Source of the DNA: Rhodopirellula baltica
GTDB lineage: Bacteria; Planctomycetota; Planctomycetia; Pirellulales; Pirellulaceae
Direction of reading: 5' to 3'
Length of the DNA: 64,000 nt
Assembly: GCA_002901265.1 (NCBI GenBank)
Contig: PPHI01000037.1
Span: forward strand, 124,001-188,000
Shown: one piece after another, positions 1 to 7,501 of the stretch
How positions within the stretch are numbered: the stretch's first letter is position 1
How the letters are laid out: each line of letters begins with the position of its first letter
The notes under the pieces: model-generated
Told to the model about the DNA's origin: nothing
The model's input: only the letters and a program-made list of their open reading frames with translations
Database searches by the model: none
Translations under genes and position numbers: made by a program

Positions 1-1
1 G

Positions 2-499
2 CTCACCGCATACATCCGTTCGTCCGTCAGAGACCCCGCAACGGTGGACGACATTTGGCAGGAAACGATGCTGGTCGCCTGGCGGCGGATCTCCGATTTT
101 GATCGCACCAAACCGTTTGGACCGTGGCTGCGCGGGATTGCCGCAAACGTGATCCTGGCCCGTCACCGCAAACAAGCTCCGTTCATCCAAACGGACGCCC
201 AAACATTGGAATCACTCAGCTTGCGATTCGAGCGTCTGCAATCGCTCCAAGGCGACACGCTGGACGAGAAACTGCAAGCCCTGCGTGATTGTGTCGACGC
301 ACTTCCGGACCACTATCAATCGTGCATCAAACTGCGTTTCGCCAGCGGGATGAAACCGCAACAAATCAGCAACCAACTTGAACTCGCATTGGAAGCTGTC
401 AAAAAAAGGCTCACACGCGCGAAGCAAAAACTAGCGACCTGTTTGGAATCCAAACTGTCGAGCTCACTCGAAACGACAAACACCTCCGTGCAGAGTTAG
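2..499 (+). CDS. ECF-type RNA polymerase sigma factor, 5'-truncated by the window edge
   Basis: The reading frame is open from base 2, so the start lies outside the window. The visible 165 residues cover sigma region 2, with the region 2.2-like segment DDIWQETMLVAWRR, and sigma region 4, a helix-turn-helix around CIKLRFASGMKPQQISNQL followed by a basic recognition helix. The family directs core RNA polymerase to specific promoters. Length and style match short planctomycete ECF factors of about 165 to 185 residues, so only a short N-terminus should be missing. The next gene starts 19 bases after the stop and encodes a single-span membrane protein, the usual place for a regulator of the sigma factor. 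The family is clear; the regulon is unknown. Confidence 0.85.
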   Translation, partial: LTAYIRSSVRDPATVDDIWQETMLVAWRRISDFDRTKPFGPWLRGIAANVILARHRKQAPFIQTDAQTLESLSLRFERLQSLQGDTLDEKLQALRDCVDALPDHYQSCIKLRFASGMKPQQISNQLELALEAVKKRLTRAKQKLATCLESKLSSSLETTNTSVQS

Positions 500-518
500 A
501 GACGCAGAGATAGAGTCA

Positions 519-1472
519 ATGAACAATCCAAACTTGCCGCAGGACGATCGCTTTGTGGAATCGCTGTTGATGGCGGCGTACAACGATGACCGGACAGCCG
601 ACGAGCAACGCATCTCCAACCTGATGTCCACCATCAGTGGCGAAGGGGACGGAGGTTCGGCGGTTTCATCCGATCAACAATCTCGACGAAGCCACCACAA
701 AATGATCCGGCTGGCGATCGCGGCCGGCCTGTTGATCGCTGGCGGATTCTTTATGACGTCGCTACTGCGTACCGATCAAGCCAACGCGGCGATCCAACGA
801 GCGATCAATGCGACCCCGCCGACTCGTGAATACCTGGTGCAAATGGTCAACCGATGGCCCGTCGTCGGACTACAACAGGTCAACGCACGACTTTACTTTG
901 ACGACCACAACCGATTCTGTTTGCATCATCCGGGACTGCTGCCGGGAGGAGAAATTTGGATTGGCGGTGACCGCCGTTCACGCTGGATTGTTCCGCCGAT
1001 CGGTCCGATCGTTACGGGCAACGAAAACTTGATCGCATCCGCACTCAACGCTCGGAAACTGTTTTCGCACGATCTCGATCCTGAAGACCTTGATTCGCAA
1101 GGCCTTGGGTCACCGATGTTGCATCTGCAAACGGCACTGCAAAAACTTTGTCGCAACTATGATTTGGAGATGCTTTCGCCCCAGCGTATTGCCGACCCGA
1201 AGCACGACAACCAAACGATCCTTTGCGACCATGTAGTCGGCCGAAACCCGTCTGCCACGGGCAACTCTCCGATTCAGATTGACTTGTGGGCGAACCGCAA
1301 ATCCGGTGTTGCCGAACGAATCGAAATCCGCTGGCGCGAAAAAGATTCGACATGGCTGCCGCTGCGTTGGGACATTCAACTGGTTGGGCATCCAGAGTTG
1401 CCATCGGATTGGTTCTCGCACGTCGGACATAGCGATGCGGACCGTCAACTGCTTCACGTCGAGAACAATTGA
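519..1472 (+). CDS. Single-span membrane protein, putative sigma-factor regulator
   Basis: This 317-residue protein has a hydrophilic N-terminus of about 60 residues, one transmembrane segment at about residues 62-83, and an extracytoplasmic part of about 230 residues with no motif I recognise. It follows the ECF sigma gene by 19 bases on the same strand, so cotranscription is likely. The topology (short cytoplasmic head, one helix, large outer domain) is that of anti-sigma factors. The zinc-binding HxxxCxxC motif of the ZAS class is absent, so the anti-sigma role rests on position and topology only. The ATG at 519 is the first plausible start after the sigma stop codon. Confidence 0.6.
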   Translation: MNNPNLPQDDRFVESLLMAAYNDDRTADEQRISNLMSTISGEGDGGSAVSSDQQSRRSHHKMIRLAIAAGLLIAGGFFMTSLLRTDQANAAIQRAINATPPTREYLVQMVNRWPVVGLQQVNARLYFDDHNRFCLHHPGLLPGGEIWIGGDRRSRWIVPPIGPIVTGNENLIASALNARKLFSHDLDPEDLDSQGLGSPMLHLQTALQKLCRNYDLEMLSPQRIADPKHDNQTILCDHVVGRNPSATGNSPIQIDLWANRKSGVAERIEIRWREKDSTWLPLRWDIQLVGHPELPSDWFSHVGHSDADRQLLHVENN

Positions 1473-1568
1473 TTCGACTGAATGATTCGAATTACGTGTC
1501 CTCGATCGATCTGAACAGACGCAATGAGTTAATGCAACAACTCATTACTTCTGTTAACGATTGGAATC

Positions 1569-3710
1569 ATGCGATATCGATTCATCATTTGTTTGTTCGT
1601 CTTGGCCACCGGCCCGACAGGCCTGTGTTCCCTGCAAGCCCTGTTGGCGAATGAGCACATCGAGGTTGACTTTGATACACAAATACAGCCGCTCATCACC
1701 AAGCACTGTGCCGGTTGCCATCGCCCCGGACAGGTTGGCCCGTTTCCCCTACGCAACTACGACGAAGTCGCCGATCAAGCGTTGACGATTCAAGCCGTCA
1801 TTGACGACGGATACATGCCGCCTTGGAAGCCTGTGAACACGGATGTCGAATTCGCCGGCGTCAGGTCACTTTCAGAATCGGAAAAAAAAGTGATCCGAAC
1901 CTGGGTCGATCAAGGTGCGAAACCCTCAAAGCGAAGTCCCGGTGATGTGTCGCAGCCAACGGTGCTGACGGGGGAAACCAAGTGGTCGCTTGAAGAAACA
2001 CTTGGTCCGCCAGACTTAGTCGTCAAAATGCCGCGTCCATTCGCAGTGCCCGCGGACGGACCCGATCTGTATCGATCCTTTATCTTTCCAGTCGCCCTGC
2101 CGAACGACCGCTGGATTAAAGCGATGGAACTGCGGCCTTCCTCACGCGGCGCGATCCATCATGCGTTGTTCTTTGTCGATCCCAACGCTCGCTCTCGTCA
2201 ACGACTTGACCCTAACGGACAACCGGGATTTTCTGGAATGAGCTTCCTGTCGGTCGCCGGCGAAGGCATTCGCGGAATCACGAAAGGATTCAGCCGCGGA
2301 CTCGGTGGCTATGTTCCCGGTTCGACCCCCAATGCCTTGCCAGAAGATTACGCCAGGCACCTACCGGCCGGAAGCGACATCATCATGCAAACGCACTTCC
2401 ACCCGATCGGCCGACCATTGGAAGAACAGTCCGAGCTGGCCGTGTACTTCAGCGACCAACCTCCGGCAAATCAAATCGTTCCTGTGCAGATCCCGTCACT
2501 GTTCGGTATCGGTGCCGGAATCGACATCCCCGCCGGCGAAGCGGATTACACCATCGAAGATTCCTTCGAGCTTCCGGTTGACGTACGAGCCATCGAAGTC
2601 GGCGGACATGCACACTACCTTTGCAAAAAAATGTGTCTGACCGCGACGCTGCCCGACGGCCAAACCAAAGAACTATTGCGGATCGACGACTGGGACCTCG
2701 ACTGGCAAGACCAATACATGTTTGCCAAGCCAATCGCACTCCCAAAAGCAACGAAACTGCATGTGCAATTGGTCTACGACAACACATCCGCCAACCCCAA
2801 CAACCCGTTCTCACCTCCGCAGCGCGTTCGCTGGGGGCGACAATCCAACGACGAGATGGGATCGATGGTATTGAATGTCGCCGCCTATAACCCGCAAGAC
2901 GGCGAAGTGCTGAAAACTGCGATCCAAAACAAGACCCGCCAAGCCATCCGCTCACGCGTTGAGTCACAAACTTGGTTGCTTCGTCGCCTTTCCGGCGGTC
3001 GCCCGCTAGGCGAAACGCTGATGATGCTGCTCGATCGCAATCGCGATGGTCAATTGCAAGCGAGCGAAATTCCGCAAGAACGCCAAAGTCAACTGATGAG
3101 CATCGGCGACCAGAACTCCGATGGAACGATCGATCACAACGAAATGCGGTCGCTACAACAACTGTGGTCAGATTTTGATGCGCCCACATCATCAGCGAAT
3201 CCGATGCAGGGGGCGCAAGCGACAACGCTCGACGGATCCGCCGCTTCAGTCTTTCAACCGGGTAAGACAACGGTGGTCGTGTTTATCAAACAAGACTGCC
3301 CGATCGCGAATGCTTACCTGCCAGAACTGGAGTCGATCCGACGGGAGTACGGTGAGAAAGGCATCGACTTTGTCGCCATTCATTCCACCAGTGGCACGAC
3401 GTTGCCAACGGTACAGGAACATGTCGATTCGTTTGCGATCAAGATGCGGGTGATGCTGGATGAGCAACAATCTGTCGCCAAGCTGCTCTCGGCAACAGTG
3501 ACCCCGCAAGCCGTCGTCGTTTCCGAAAGCGGCGAGGTTTTGTATCGTGGCCGAATCGACAATCGCTATGAAGGCTATGGTAAGAAACGGCCAGCACCGA
3601 CCAGTACCGAACTACGCGACGCACTCGACGACATCGTCTCCGGCAAAGAGGTCAGTACCAAAGAAACGCCCGCAATCGGCTGCATCCTTCGCATCCGCGA
3701 TGACTCCTAA
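1569..3710 (+). CDS. Secreted cytochrome c / copper monooxygenase-like / EF-hand / redoxin fusion protein
   Basis: The 713-residue protein starts with a signal peptide (about residues 1-28). A single c-type haem site CAGCH lies at residues 47-51. A middle region of about 300 residues resembles the copper type II ascorbate-dependent monooxygenase fold, with histidine clusters HHALFF (about 194), THFHP (about 273) and HAHYL (about 347) as likely copper ligands. Two EF-hand loops follow at about 487-498 and 516-527, DRNRDGQLQASE and DQNSDGTIDHNE. The C-terminal third is a thioredoxin/redoxin fold with KQDCPIANAY at its active-site position, so only one cysteine is present. The architecture fits a periplasmic copper and haem redox enzyme. 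The substrate is unknown. It may be cotranscribed with the sigma/membrane pair 97 bases upstream. Confidence 0.8.
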   Translation: MRYRFIICLFVLATGPTGLCSLQALLANEHIEVDFDTQIQPLITKHCAGCHRPGQVGPFPLRNYDEVADQALTIQAVIDDGYMPPWKPVNTDVEFAGVRSLSESEKKVIRTWVDQGAKPSKRSPGDVSQPTVLTGETKWSLEETLGPPDLVVKMPRPFAVPADGPDLYRSFIFPVALPNDRWIKAMELRPSSRGAIHHALFFVDPNARSRQRLDPNGQPGFSGMSFLSVAGEGIRGITKGFSRGLGGYVPGSTPNALPEDYARHLPAGSDIIMQTHFHPIGRPLEEQSELAVYFSDQPPANQIVPVQIPSLFGIGAGIDIPAGEADYTIEDSFELPVDVRAIEVGGHAHYLCKKMCLTATLPDGQTKELLRIDDWDLDWQDQYMFAKPIALPKATKLHVQLVYDNTSANPNNPFSPPQRVRWGRQSNDEMGSMVLNVAAYNPQDGEVLKTAIQNKTRQAIRSRVESQTWLLRRLSGGRPLGETLMMLLDRNRDGQLQASEIPQERQSQLMSIGDQNSDGTIDHNEMRSLQQLWSDFDAPTSSANPMQGAQATTLDGSAASVFQPGKTTVVVFIKQDCPIANAYLPELESIRREYGEKGIDFVAIHSTSGTTLPTVQEHVDSFAIKMRVMLDEQQSVAKLLSATVTPQAVVVSESGEVLYRGRIDNRYEGYGKKRPAPTSTELRDALDDIVSGKEVSTKETPAIGCILRIRDDS

Positions 3711-3725
3711 CCGGCTGTTGGAACG

Positions 3726-3764
3726 AACGAACGGAAACGATATTCTCTGACGGATCCGTTCGTT
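3726..3764. terminator. Possible transcription-stop hairpin after the redoxin fusion gene
   Basis: A 10-bp perfect stem (AACGAACGGA at 3726-3735 and TCCGTTCGTT at 3755-3764) with a 19-base loop lies 15 bases after the stop codon. No clear run of T follows, so a rho-independent terminator is only a possibility. Confidence 0.3.
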
Positions 3765-3947
3765 TCCCGTCAATCGCGAGGGACGTCTCGACGATTTGCG
3801 GACTTCCGAGTCACTCGCGCTTGAACGGTTGTCGATGCCGAGTTGTGAGGAAGCGTAGTCGAGTTCAGCAACGCTGCGAAAGACATGCCGCCGCGATATG
3901 ATTTCCGTTCACATTGTCCACCGCCGGATTGCAAGTCGATGAAACGC

Positions 3948-4033
3948 CGGCCCCTCCGGGGCGATTGCATGGTGAGTTTTTTAACCTCGGGGCTCCCACC
4001 CCGAGCTAACAAAGCCGGCCCCTCCGGGGCGAA
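3948..4033. repeat. Paired GC-rich palindromes (CGGCCCCTCCGGGGCG) flanking a third hairpin
   Basis: The palindrome CGGCCCCTCCGGGGCG occurs near 3948-3963 and again near 4016-4033. Between them lies a hairpin at 3986-4005, CTCGGGG-CTCCCA-CCCCGAG. An inverted copy, GCCCCGGAGGGGCCGGC, lies at about 4219-4236. Repeated small palindromes like these are typical of REP-type elements; the link to a particular transposase is not shown here. Confidence 0.65.
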
Positions 4034-4133
4034 CGAGTCATGCTTCAATGATCGGCCCCAGCGGAACGACGGCCGAACACCTTGCGTGATTGCACTTCGG
4101 TTACCGGAAACGCAAAGGCACTGCACACTCACG

Positions 4134-4201
4134 CAGCAGCGGCAGGTTTGACTCCGGAGGAGTCCACGTCGGTAGCTCGGGGTGGCAACCCCGAGATTGC
4201 G
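4134..4201. repeat. 68-bp direct repeat, copy 1
   Basis: The unit begins CAGCAGCGGCAGGTTTGACT and contains two nested hairpins: GACTCC-GGA-GGAGTC, then CTCGGGGT-GGCA-ACCCCGAG. The second copy begins 154 bases downstream. Both hairpins are intact in this copy, so it is probably closer to the ancestral form. Confidence 0.75.
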
Positions 4202-4287
4202 ACGCGAACCAGATACTCGCCCCGGAGGGGCCGGCGGTGCTTCGCTCAGGAATTTCAGATTGATTCGGATCGCAGCACCGACCAACT

Positions 4288-4355
4288 CAGCAGCGGCAGG
4301 CTTGACTCCGGAGGAGTCCACGACGGTAGATAGAGGTGGCAACCCAGAGATTGCA
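4288..4355. repeat. 68-bp direct repeat, copy 2 (second hairpin decayed)
   Basis: This copy shares CAGCAGCGGCAGG, TTGACTCCGGAGGAGTCCACG and the GGTGGCAACCC core with copy 1. The second hairpin is degraded (AGAGGTGGCAACCCAGAG). It sits about 210 bases downstream of the 3' end of the Rpn-family nuclease gene. Confidence 0.75.
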
Positions 4356-4567
4356 GCCACCGAAATGTCGACCGCGGAGGACGCAAGGAAACGCAGAGGA
4401 TTCTGTGGATGCCAAGCTCAGCGGTTCCCGGCGTCCTCTGCGGTCCAACAGGTCCATTTGATCTTGCAAGCCGTACCAAACCCCATCCTTCTTGAGTCGG
4501 TTTGCCCTCTCACGCTGGGCTGCTGGTTGTGGTGCCAGTACGGCGGGGGCTCGCAAATCGACTGACT

Positions 4568-5440
4568 TCAGCCGCGGTCACGAAGTTGTTGCTTTAGGTT
4601 CGCCTCCATCGCAGACAACTCGTCGAGGCTCTTGCTACGCAATTGCTCGACAGCCGATTCTTCGACACCAGCGAGCGACTGCAGAACACGGACACGCCCA
4701 ATCGCCTCTCCCTGTTCAACTCCTTGCTCTCGAGCAGCGACAAGTCTCGCCTCTTCGTCACGCTGCATCTTCAGACGCGATTCGTAGAACCTTCGTTCTT
4801 CGGGGTTTTTGGCGATCATTTCCAAGACTCCTATCGCTTCGGTAAAGACTGGATCAGGAAGCGTACGGTGCAATTCTTCCAAAGTGGAAGTCCCGGCAAA
4901 ACGGAAAAAATGCATCCACTGCCTGATCGGGTCCGACGGCACATCATTATCTGCCTCCGGCATGTACTTGGGCAACTGTAAAAGATGGATTTGCAGGCAA
5001 TCGGTGAGGCGTTCGCCGGTCTTGGAGCGTAGCTGAAAATCGAGATGTAGGCTGCCCGAGTCTCTGAACAGCAGCGCATCGAGAATGCAAATCCCGATCG
5101 ATGGACGCAGGACTCGGTAGCTCTCTCCTTCGCCGAGTTGCTCGACCAGCTGGCTGGCGGCGTAGTACGTCAGCCGCTCAGCGAGCCCCGCAGCCAGCGT
5201 TGTCTGAATCTCAATGTCGATCAACCGGCTGTGATCGTCGGTTGCAAGAATGTCCAGAATCGACAGTTTGTCCTCGTCGAATCGCTTGCCGGCGATCGGA
5301 TTGAGTATTTGCACCTGAGCGATTTTCGGCGCACCGCCGAGAACGGCGTTGAGGAAGTGAATCGTGATCGCAGGATGGTCCGGGCTACCGAGCAGCAGCT
5401 TGCAAGCAAAGTCGACACGCGGGTCGATTCCGATGACCAT
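4568..5440 (-). CDS. Rpn-family recombination-promoting nuclease / PD-(D/E)XK nuclease-family transposase
   Basis: The protein opens with the family hallmark GIDPRVDFACKLLLG at residues 3-17. It continues with the PD-(D/E)XK core, LSILDILATDD followed by RLIDIEIQTTL, where the D and the E-x-Q pair are the expected catalytic residues. It ends with a charged helical tail rich in EQGEAIGRVR and LKQQLRDRG, usual for these proteins. RpnA-type proteins cleave DNA and promote RecA-independent recombination; others in the family are called transposases. I chose the ATG at 5440 because a CGGAG site precedes it and the family motif starts there; an upstream in-frame ATG at 5542 would add 34 unrelated residues. 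No terminal inverted repeats are evident. Confidence 0.85.
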   Translation of the reverse strand: MVIGIDPRVDFACKLLLGSPDHPAITIHFLNAVLGGAPKIAQVQILNPIAGKRFDEDKLSILDILATDDHSRLIDIEIQTTLAAGLAERLTYYAASQLVEQLGEGESYRVLRPSIGICILDALLFRDSGSLHLDFQLRSKTGERLTDCLQIHLLQLPKYMPEADNDVPSDPIRQWMHFFRFAGTSTLEELHRTLPDPVFTEAIGVLEMIAKNPEERRFYESRLKMQRDEEARLVAAREQGVEQGEAIGRVRVLQSLAGVEESAVEQLRSKSLDELSAMEANLKQQLRDRG

Positions 5441-5627
5441 ACTTTGCACTCCGTTACGATCGGAAAAACAGGCGGAGGGAACCAGGCGATCAATGTAGCC
5501 AATCGATCGGATTTCGGCACTCATCGAAGTCGTCGATAACATCGACAGCCCGCACCCAAAGTCACTTACGGCGAAGCGGCTGAGCCCAAATTCAAGCTAG
5601 AGCAACAACAGGCTCGAAACAGCCCGC

Positions 5628-5654
5628 GTCGTGTTTTGTGGGTGGTTTCATCCG
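5628..5654. repeat. 27-bp direct repeat, left copy
   Basis: The sequence GTCGTGTTTTGTGGGTGGTT followed by TCATCCG recurs 350 bases downstream with one mismatch. The two copies closely bracket the small gene at 5668-5967, this one 13 bases beyond its stop codon. Confidence 0.85.
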
Positions 5655-5667
5655 GCCTGTCGCTTCT

Positions 5668-5967
5668 TCAACTCCTTTGCTGTTTGTCGCTAACGAATAA
5701 CCAATGCAAGGTTTCGTCGTTGTCTTTATTTGCAGTCAACACCTCACACTGAACGAGTTCTTTAAGAAACCGAAACGCCGATGCTAGGTTTGCTTCCGGC
5801 GATTCCCAAACATCAAGAAAATCTTCCGTTGTAAAGGATGAACGGGTTCTAATTGAGGCCAATGCGTTGAGACCATTTATGCGATGTCTTAAAAGTTTCT
5901 TCCCCTGCTTGTGTAGCCAATTCTCATAACAAACCTTGATAGCTTCGGAGTTATCGCTTACGGACAT
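5668..5967 (-). CDS. Small protein of unknown function inside a direct-repeat bracket
   Basis: This 99-residue protein has a predicted mixed helical composition, no signal peptide and no membrane segment. I do not recognise a family. The C-terminal half (FTTEDFLDVW, ASAFRFLKELVQCEVL) could fold as a small winged-helix-like domain, which is only an impression. The gene fills most of a 350-base unit between two 27-bp direct repeats: 13 bases from stop codon to left repeat, 10 bases from start codon to right repeat. Its neighbours are an Rpn nuclease gene and a MerR regulator, so the strip looks accessory. Base composition is visibly more AT-rich than that of its neighbours, consistent with acquisition. 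Confidence 0.6.
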   Translation of the reverse strand: MSVSDNSEAIKVCYENWLHKQGKKLLRHRINGLNALASIRTRSSFTTEDFLDVWESPEANLASAFRFLKELVQCEVLTANKDNDETLHWLFVSDKQQRS

Positions 5968-5977
5968 CGAATCAATT

Positions 5978-6004
5978 GTCGTGTTTTGTGGGTGGTATCA
6001 TCCG
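5978..6004. repeat. 27-bp direct repeat, right copy
   Basis: This copy differs from the left one by a single T-to-A change. It lies between the start codon of the small gene (minus strand) and the promoter of the MerR-type gene (plus strand). Confidence 0.85.
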
Positions 6005-6068
6005 CCAATCAGCTGGACGCCCTTTTTCTACTCGCCAAAACCAGCCTCGTTTTTTGGTGATTTTATAT

Positions 6069-6099
6069 TTGACTCTCCCCTTGGAGGAGGCCGTAGCAT
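6069..6099 (+). promoter_or_regulatory. MerR-type promoter/operator with 19-base spacer
   Basis: TTGACT (6069-6074) and TAGCAT (6094-6099) are separated by 19 bases, the overlong spacer typical of promoters controlled by MerR-family proteins. The spacer carries the dyad CTCC-CCTT-GGAG. The -10 box overlaps the ATG at 6098, so transcription should begin near 6105-6107, at the second ATG. This suggests autoregulation and possibly a leaderless mRNA. Confidence 0.6.
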
Positions 6100-6925
6100 G
6101 GCTGGCATGTTCAGCATCGGCGAATTTTCGAAGATCACCGGACTGACGATTAAGTCACTTCGGTTCTACCACGAACAAGGCGTTCTGACTCCGAGTCACG
6201 TGGAAGCCGGCAGCGGCTACCGCTACTACTCGGAGTCGCAAATCGACCCTGCTCGGGTAATTGCGCAATTGCGCGATTTTGAATTCACCGTCGCTGAAGT
6301 TCGAGACATGGTCAGCGAACACAACGATGACGCAGACATCCTGGAACGACTCGCTTCGCAGCGCAGTGTGATCGAGTCGCGAATAAAAAGGGACCGCGAC
6401 ATTGCTAGGTTGCTTGACCGAATCATCACCCATGAAACCGAGGCCACACGCACGATGAAACACTCCACTTATGCCGTCGCAGAAAAAGACATTGCCCCGT
6501 GTTTGATCGCCAGCATTCGCATGAAAGGTGCCTATCACGAATGCAGCAAAGGATTCGCGAGAATCGGTCGCAAGCTAGGACGCTTCATCCAAGGAAGCCC
6601 CATGCTGCTGCATCATGACACCGAATACAAAGAGTGTGATGCGGATTTCGAAGCGTGTATGCCAGTGAAAAAAGGCGATTCGACGGACGAAATCACCATC
6701 AAAGAACTGCCGGGTGGACGAGCACTCTCGCTAATGCACTTGGGACCGTACGAAGAACTCGGGCGATCCTATGAACGCATCATTTCTCACGCAAAAGAAC
6801 ACAACCTTCGCTATCACACGCCTACCCGAGAAATTTATCACAAAGGCCCTGGGATGATCTTCAAAGGCAACCCCAAGAAGTACCTGACAGAGATCGTTTT
6901 CCTAATCGAAACCGACGCAAGCTGA
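6098..6925 (+). CDS. MerR-family transcriptional regulator with C-terminal GyrI-like effector domain
   Basis: Residues about 4-75 are a MerR DNA-binding domain (MFSIGEFSKITG, then SLRFYHEQGVL and GYRYYSESQ). A coiled dimerisation helix follows at about 85-120. Residues about 130-275 are a GyrI-like/AraC effector-binding domain, the multidrug-sensing fold of BltR, TipA and SbmC relatives. Such proteins unwind an overlong promoter spacer when a small hydrophobic ligand binds. The ATG at 6098 has GGAGGAGG seven bases upstream, but that stretch is also part of the operator. The ATG at 6107 coincides with the predicted transcription start and gives the classic family N-terminus. No target gene lies downstream, so it may control itself or distant genes. 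Confidence 0.87.
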   Translation: MAGMFSIGEFSKITGLTIKSLRFYHEQGVLTPSHVEAGSGYRYYSESQIDPARVIAQLRDFEFTVAEVRDMVSEHNDDADILERLASQRSVIESRIKRDRDIARLLDRIITHETEATRTMKHSTYAVAEKDIAPCLIASIRMKGAYHECSKGFARIGRKLGRFIQGSPMLLHHDTEYKECDADFEACMPVKKGDSTDEITIKELPGGRALSLMHLGPYEELGRSYERIISHAKEHNLRYHTPTREIYHKGPGMIFKGNPKKYLTEIVFLIETDAS

Positions 6926-6972
6926 GGAAAAGGTGTCAGGCTGAGGAAAAGGTGTCAGGACTCTTTTTGCCA
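6921..6972 (+). repeat. Tandem 19-bp repeat joined to a GGTGTCAGGACTCTTTTTGCC element
   Basis: GCTGAGGAAAAGGTGTCAG is present twice head to tail (6921-6939 and 6940-6958). The stop codon of the MerR gene lies in the first copy. The second copy runs into GACTCTTTTTGCC. AAAAGGTGTCAGGA...CTTTTT is an imperfect inverted repeat of the kind I associate with REP-like elements; that association is from memory. Confidence 0.6.
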
Positions 6973-7371
6973 GCGTTGCTTTCTCCGCTGGCCGATTCGG
7001 ACTTGGAGTTGGTGATTGGATGGCAGTTGGCCGTCAGTAAAGGAAGTTGTACGAGCCAGAAAACGAGTTCGGACACTTCATGCAACATTCGTCAATCCCC
7101 AACGACTCGCGTTCACGTCAACAACGATCGTAAGTCAACCGAATTGACCACGGGGGCAACCGGCGATCCTCGGAAAACACCTAACAGTGAAAACGATTCT
7201 AAACGGCAGAGCTACTCGCGTTGGTCCGCTGTCAACTTGGAAAGTTGAGCGACAATGTCGCTCGGTTCTCCGAATCGACAGCGTGCGTTTTGCTCCGCGA
7301 CCTGGTGCCTCTGCGTGAGACTGGACAGGAGCATGGACTCGTCACTTCGTCCGCTACGGTTCCTGAAACTG
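6973..7371. other. Intergenic region without a recognisable gene
   Basis: These 399 bases lie between the repeat after the MerR gene and the tRNA terminator. Open frames here (for example a 98-codon plus-strand frame from 6952) show low-complexity, unconserved-looking translations. I see no gene. Confidence 0.6.
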
Positions 7372-7405
7372 AAAAAGCCCAGCGGTTGTTGCCGCTGGGC
7401 TTTTT
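7372..7405 (-). terminator. Rho-independent terminator of the tRNA-Pro gene
   Basis: A 10-bp GC-rich stem AGCCCAGCGG/CCGCTGGGCT with a TTGTTG loop is flanked by five A on one side and five T on the other, so it can act in both directions. It lies 7 bases beyond the 3' end of the minus-strand tRNA. Confidence 0.85.
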
Positions 7406-7412
7406 GATTCAG

Positions 7413-7487
7413 TCGGGATGACAAGATTCGAACTTGCGACCTCAGCACCCCCAGTGCTGCGCTCTAACCAGGCTGAGCCACATCCCG
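7413..7487 (-). tRNA. tRNA-Pro (anticodon GGG)
   Basis: The minus strand folds into a complete cloverleaf: acceptor stem CGGGATG/CATCCCG, D-arm GCTC...GAGC, anticodon stem CAGCA/TGCTG with loop CTGGGGG (anticodon GGG), and T-arm with loop TTCGAAT. The discriminator base is A and CCA is not encoded. It lies 14 bases beyond the stop codon of the lipoprotein gene of the Mla-like operon, on the same strand. Confidence 0.95.
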
Positions 7488-7501
7488 ATGGCTTACGTTG
7501 A

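Larger units (their letters stand above)
3711..4567. other. Gene-free, repeat-rich intergenic region
   Basis: These 857 bases lie between the convergent redoxin and Rpn-nuclease genes. The open frames here have no family resemblance and are products of the GC-rich repeats. The region contains the stop hairpin, three copies of a GGCCCCTCCGGGGC-like palindrome, hairpins of the CTCGGGG/CCCCGAG type, and a 68-bp direct repeat. I see no convincing RNA gene. Confidence 0.7.

Noticed and set aside
2449-3270. Long minus-strand frame opposite the redoxin fusion gene
   Set aside because: Arginine- and serine-rich translation without any family pattern, antisense to a gene with clear domains.
3770-4360. 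196-codon minus-strand frame in the repeat region
   Set aside because: The frame is assembled from GC-rich palindromes and contains both repeat copies; the protein repeats the same motif and resembles nothing.
4568-5440. Complete insertion sequence around the Rpn-family gene
   Set aside because: No terminal inverted repeats or target duplications flank the gene; the family is often called a transposase but is better viewed as a nuclease.
5628-6004. Integron cassette with attC sites
   Set aside because: The repeats have no internal dyad and no GTTRRRY core; no integrase is nearby.
6952-7248. 98-codon plus-strand frame after the MerR gene
   Set aside because: No start signal, low-complexity translation, and its beginning lies in the tandem repeat.
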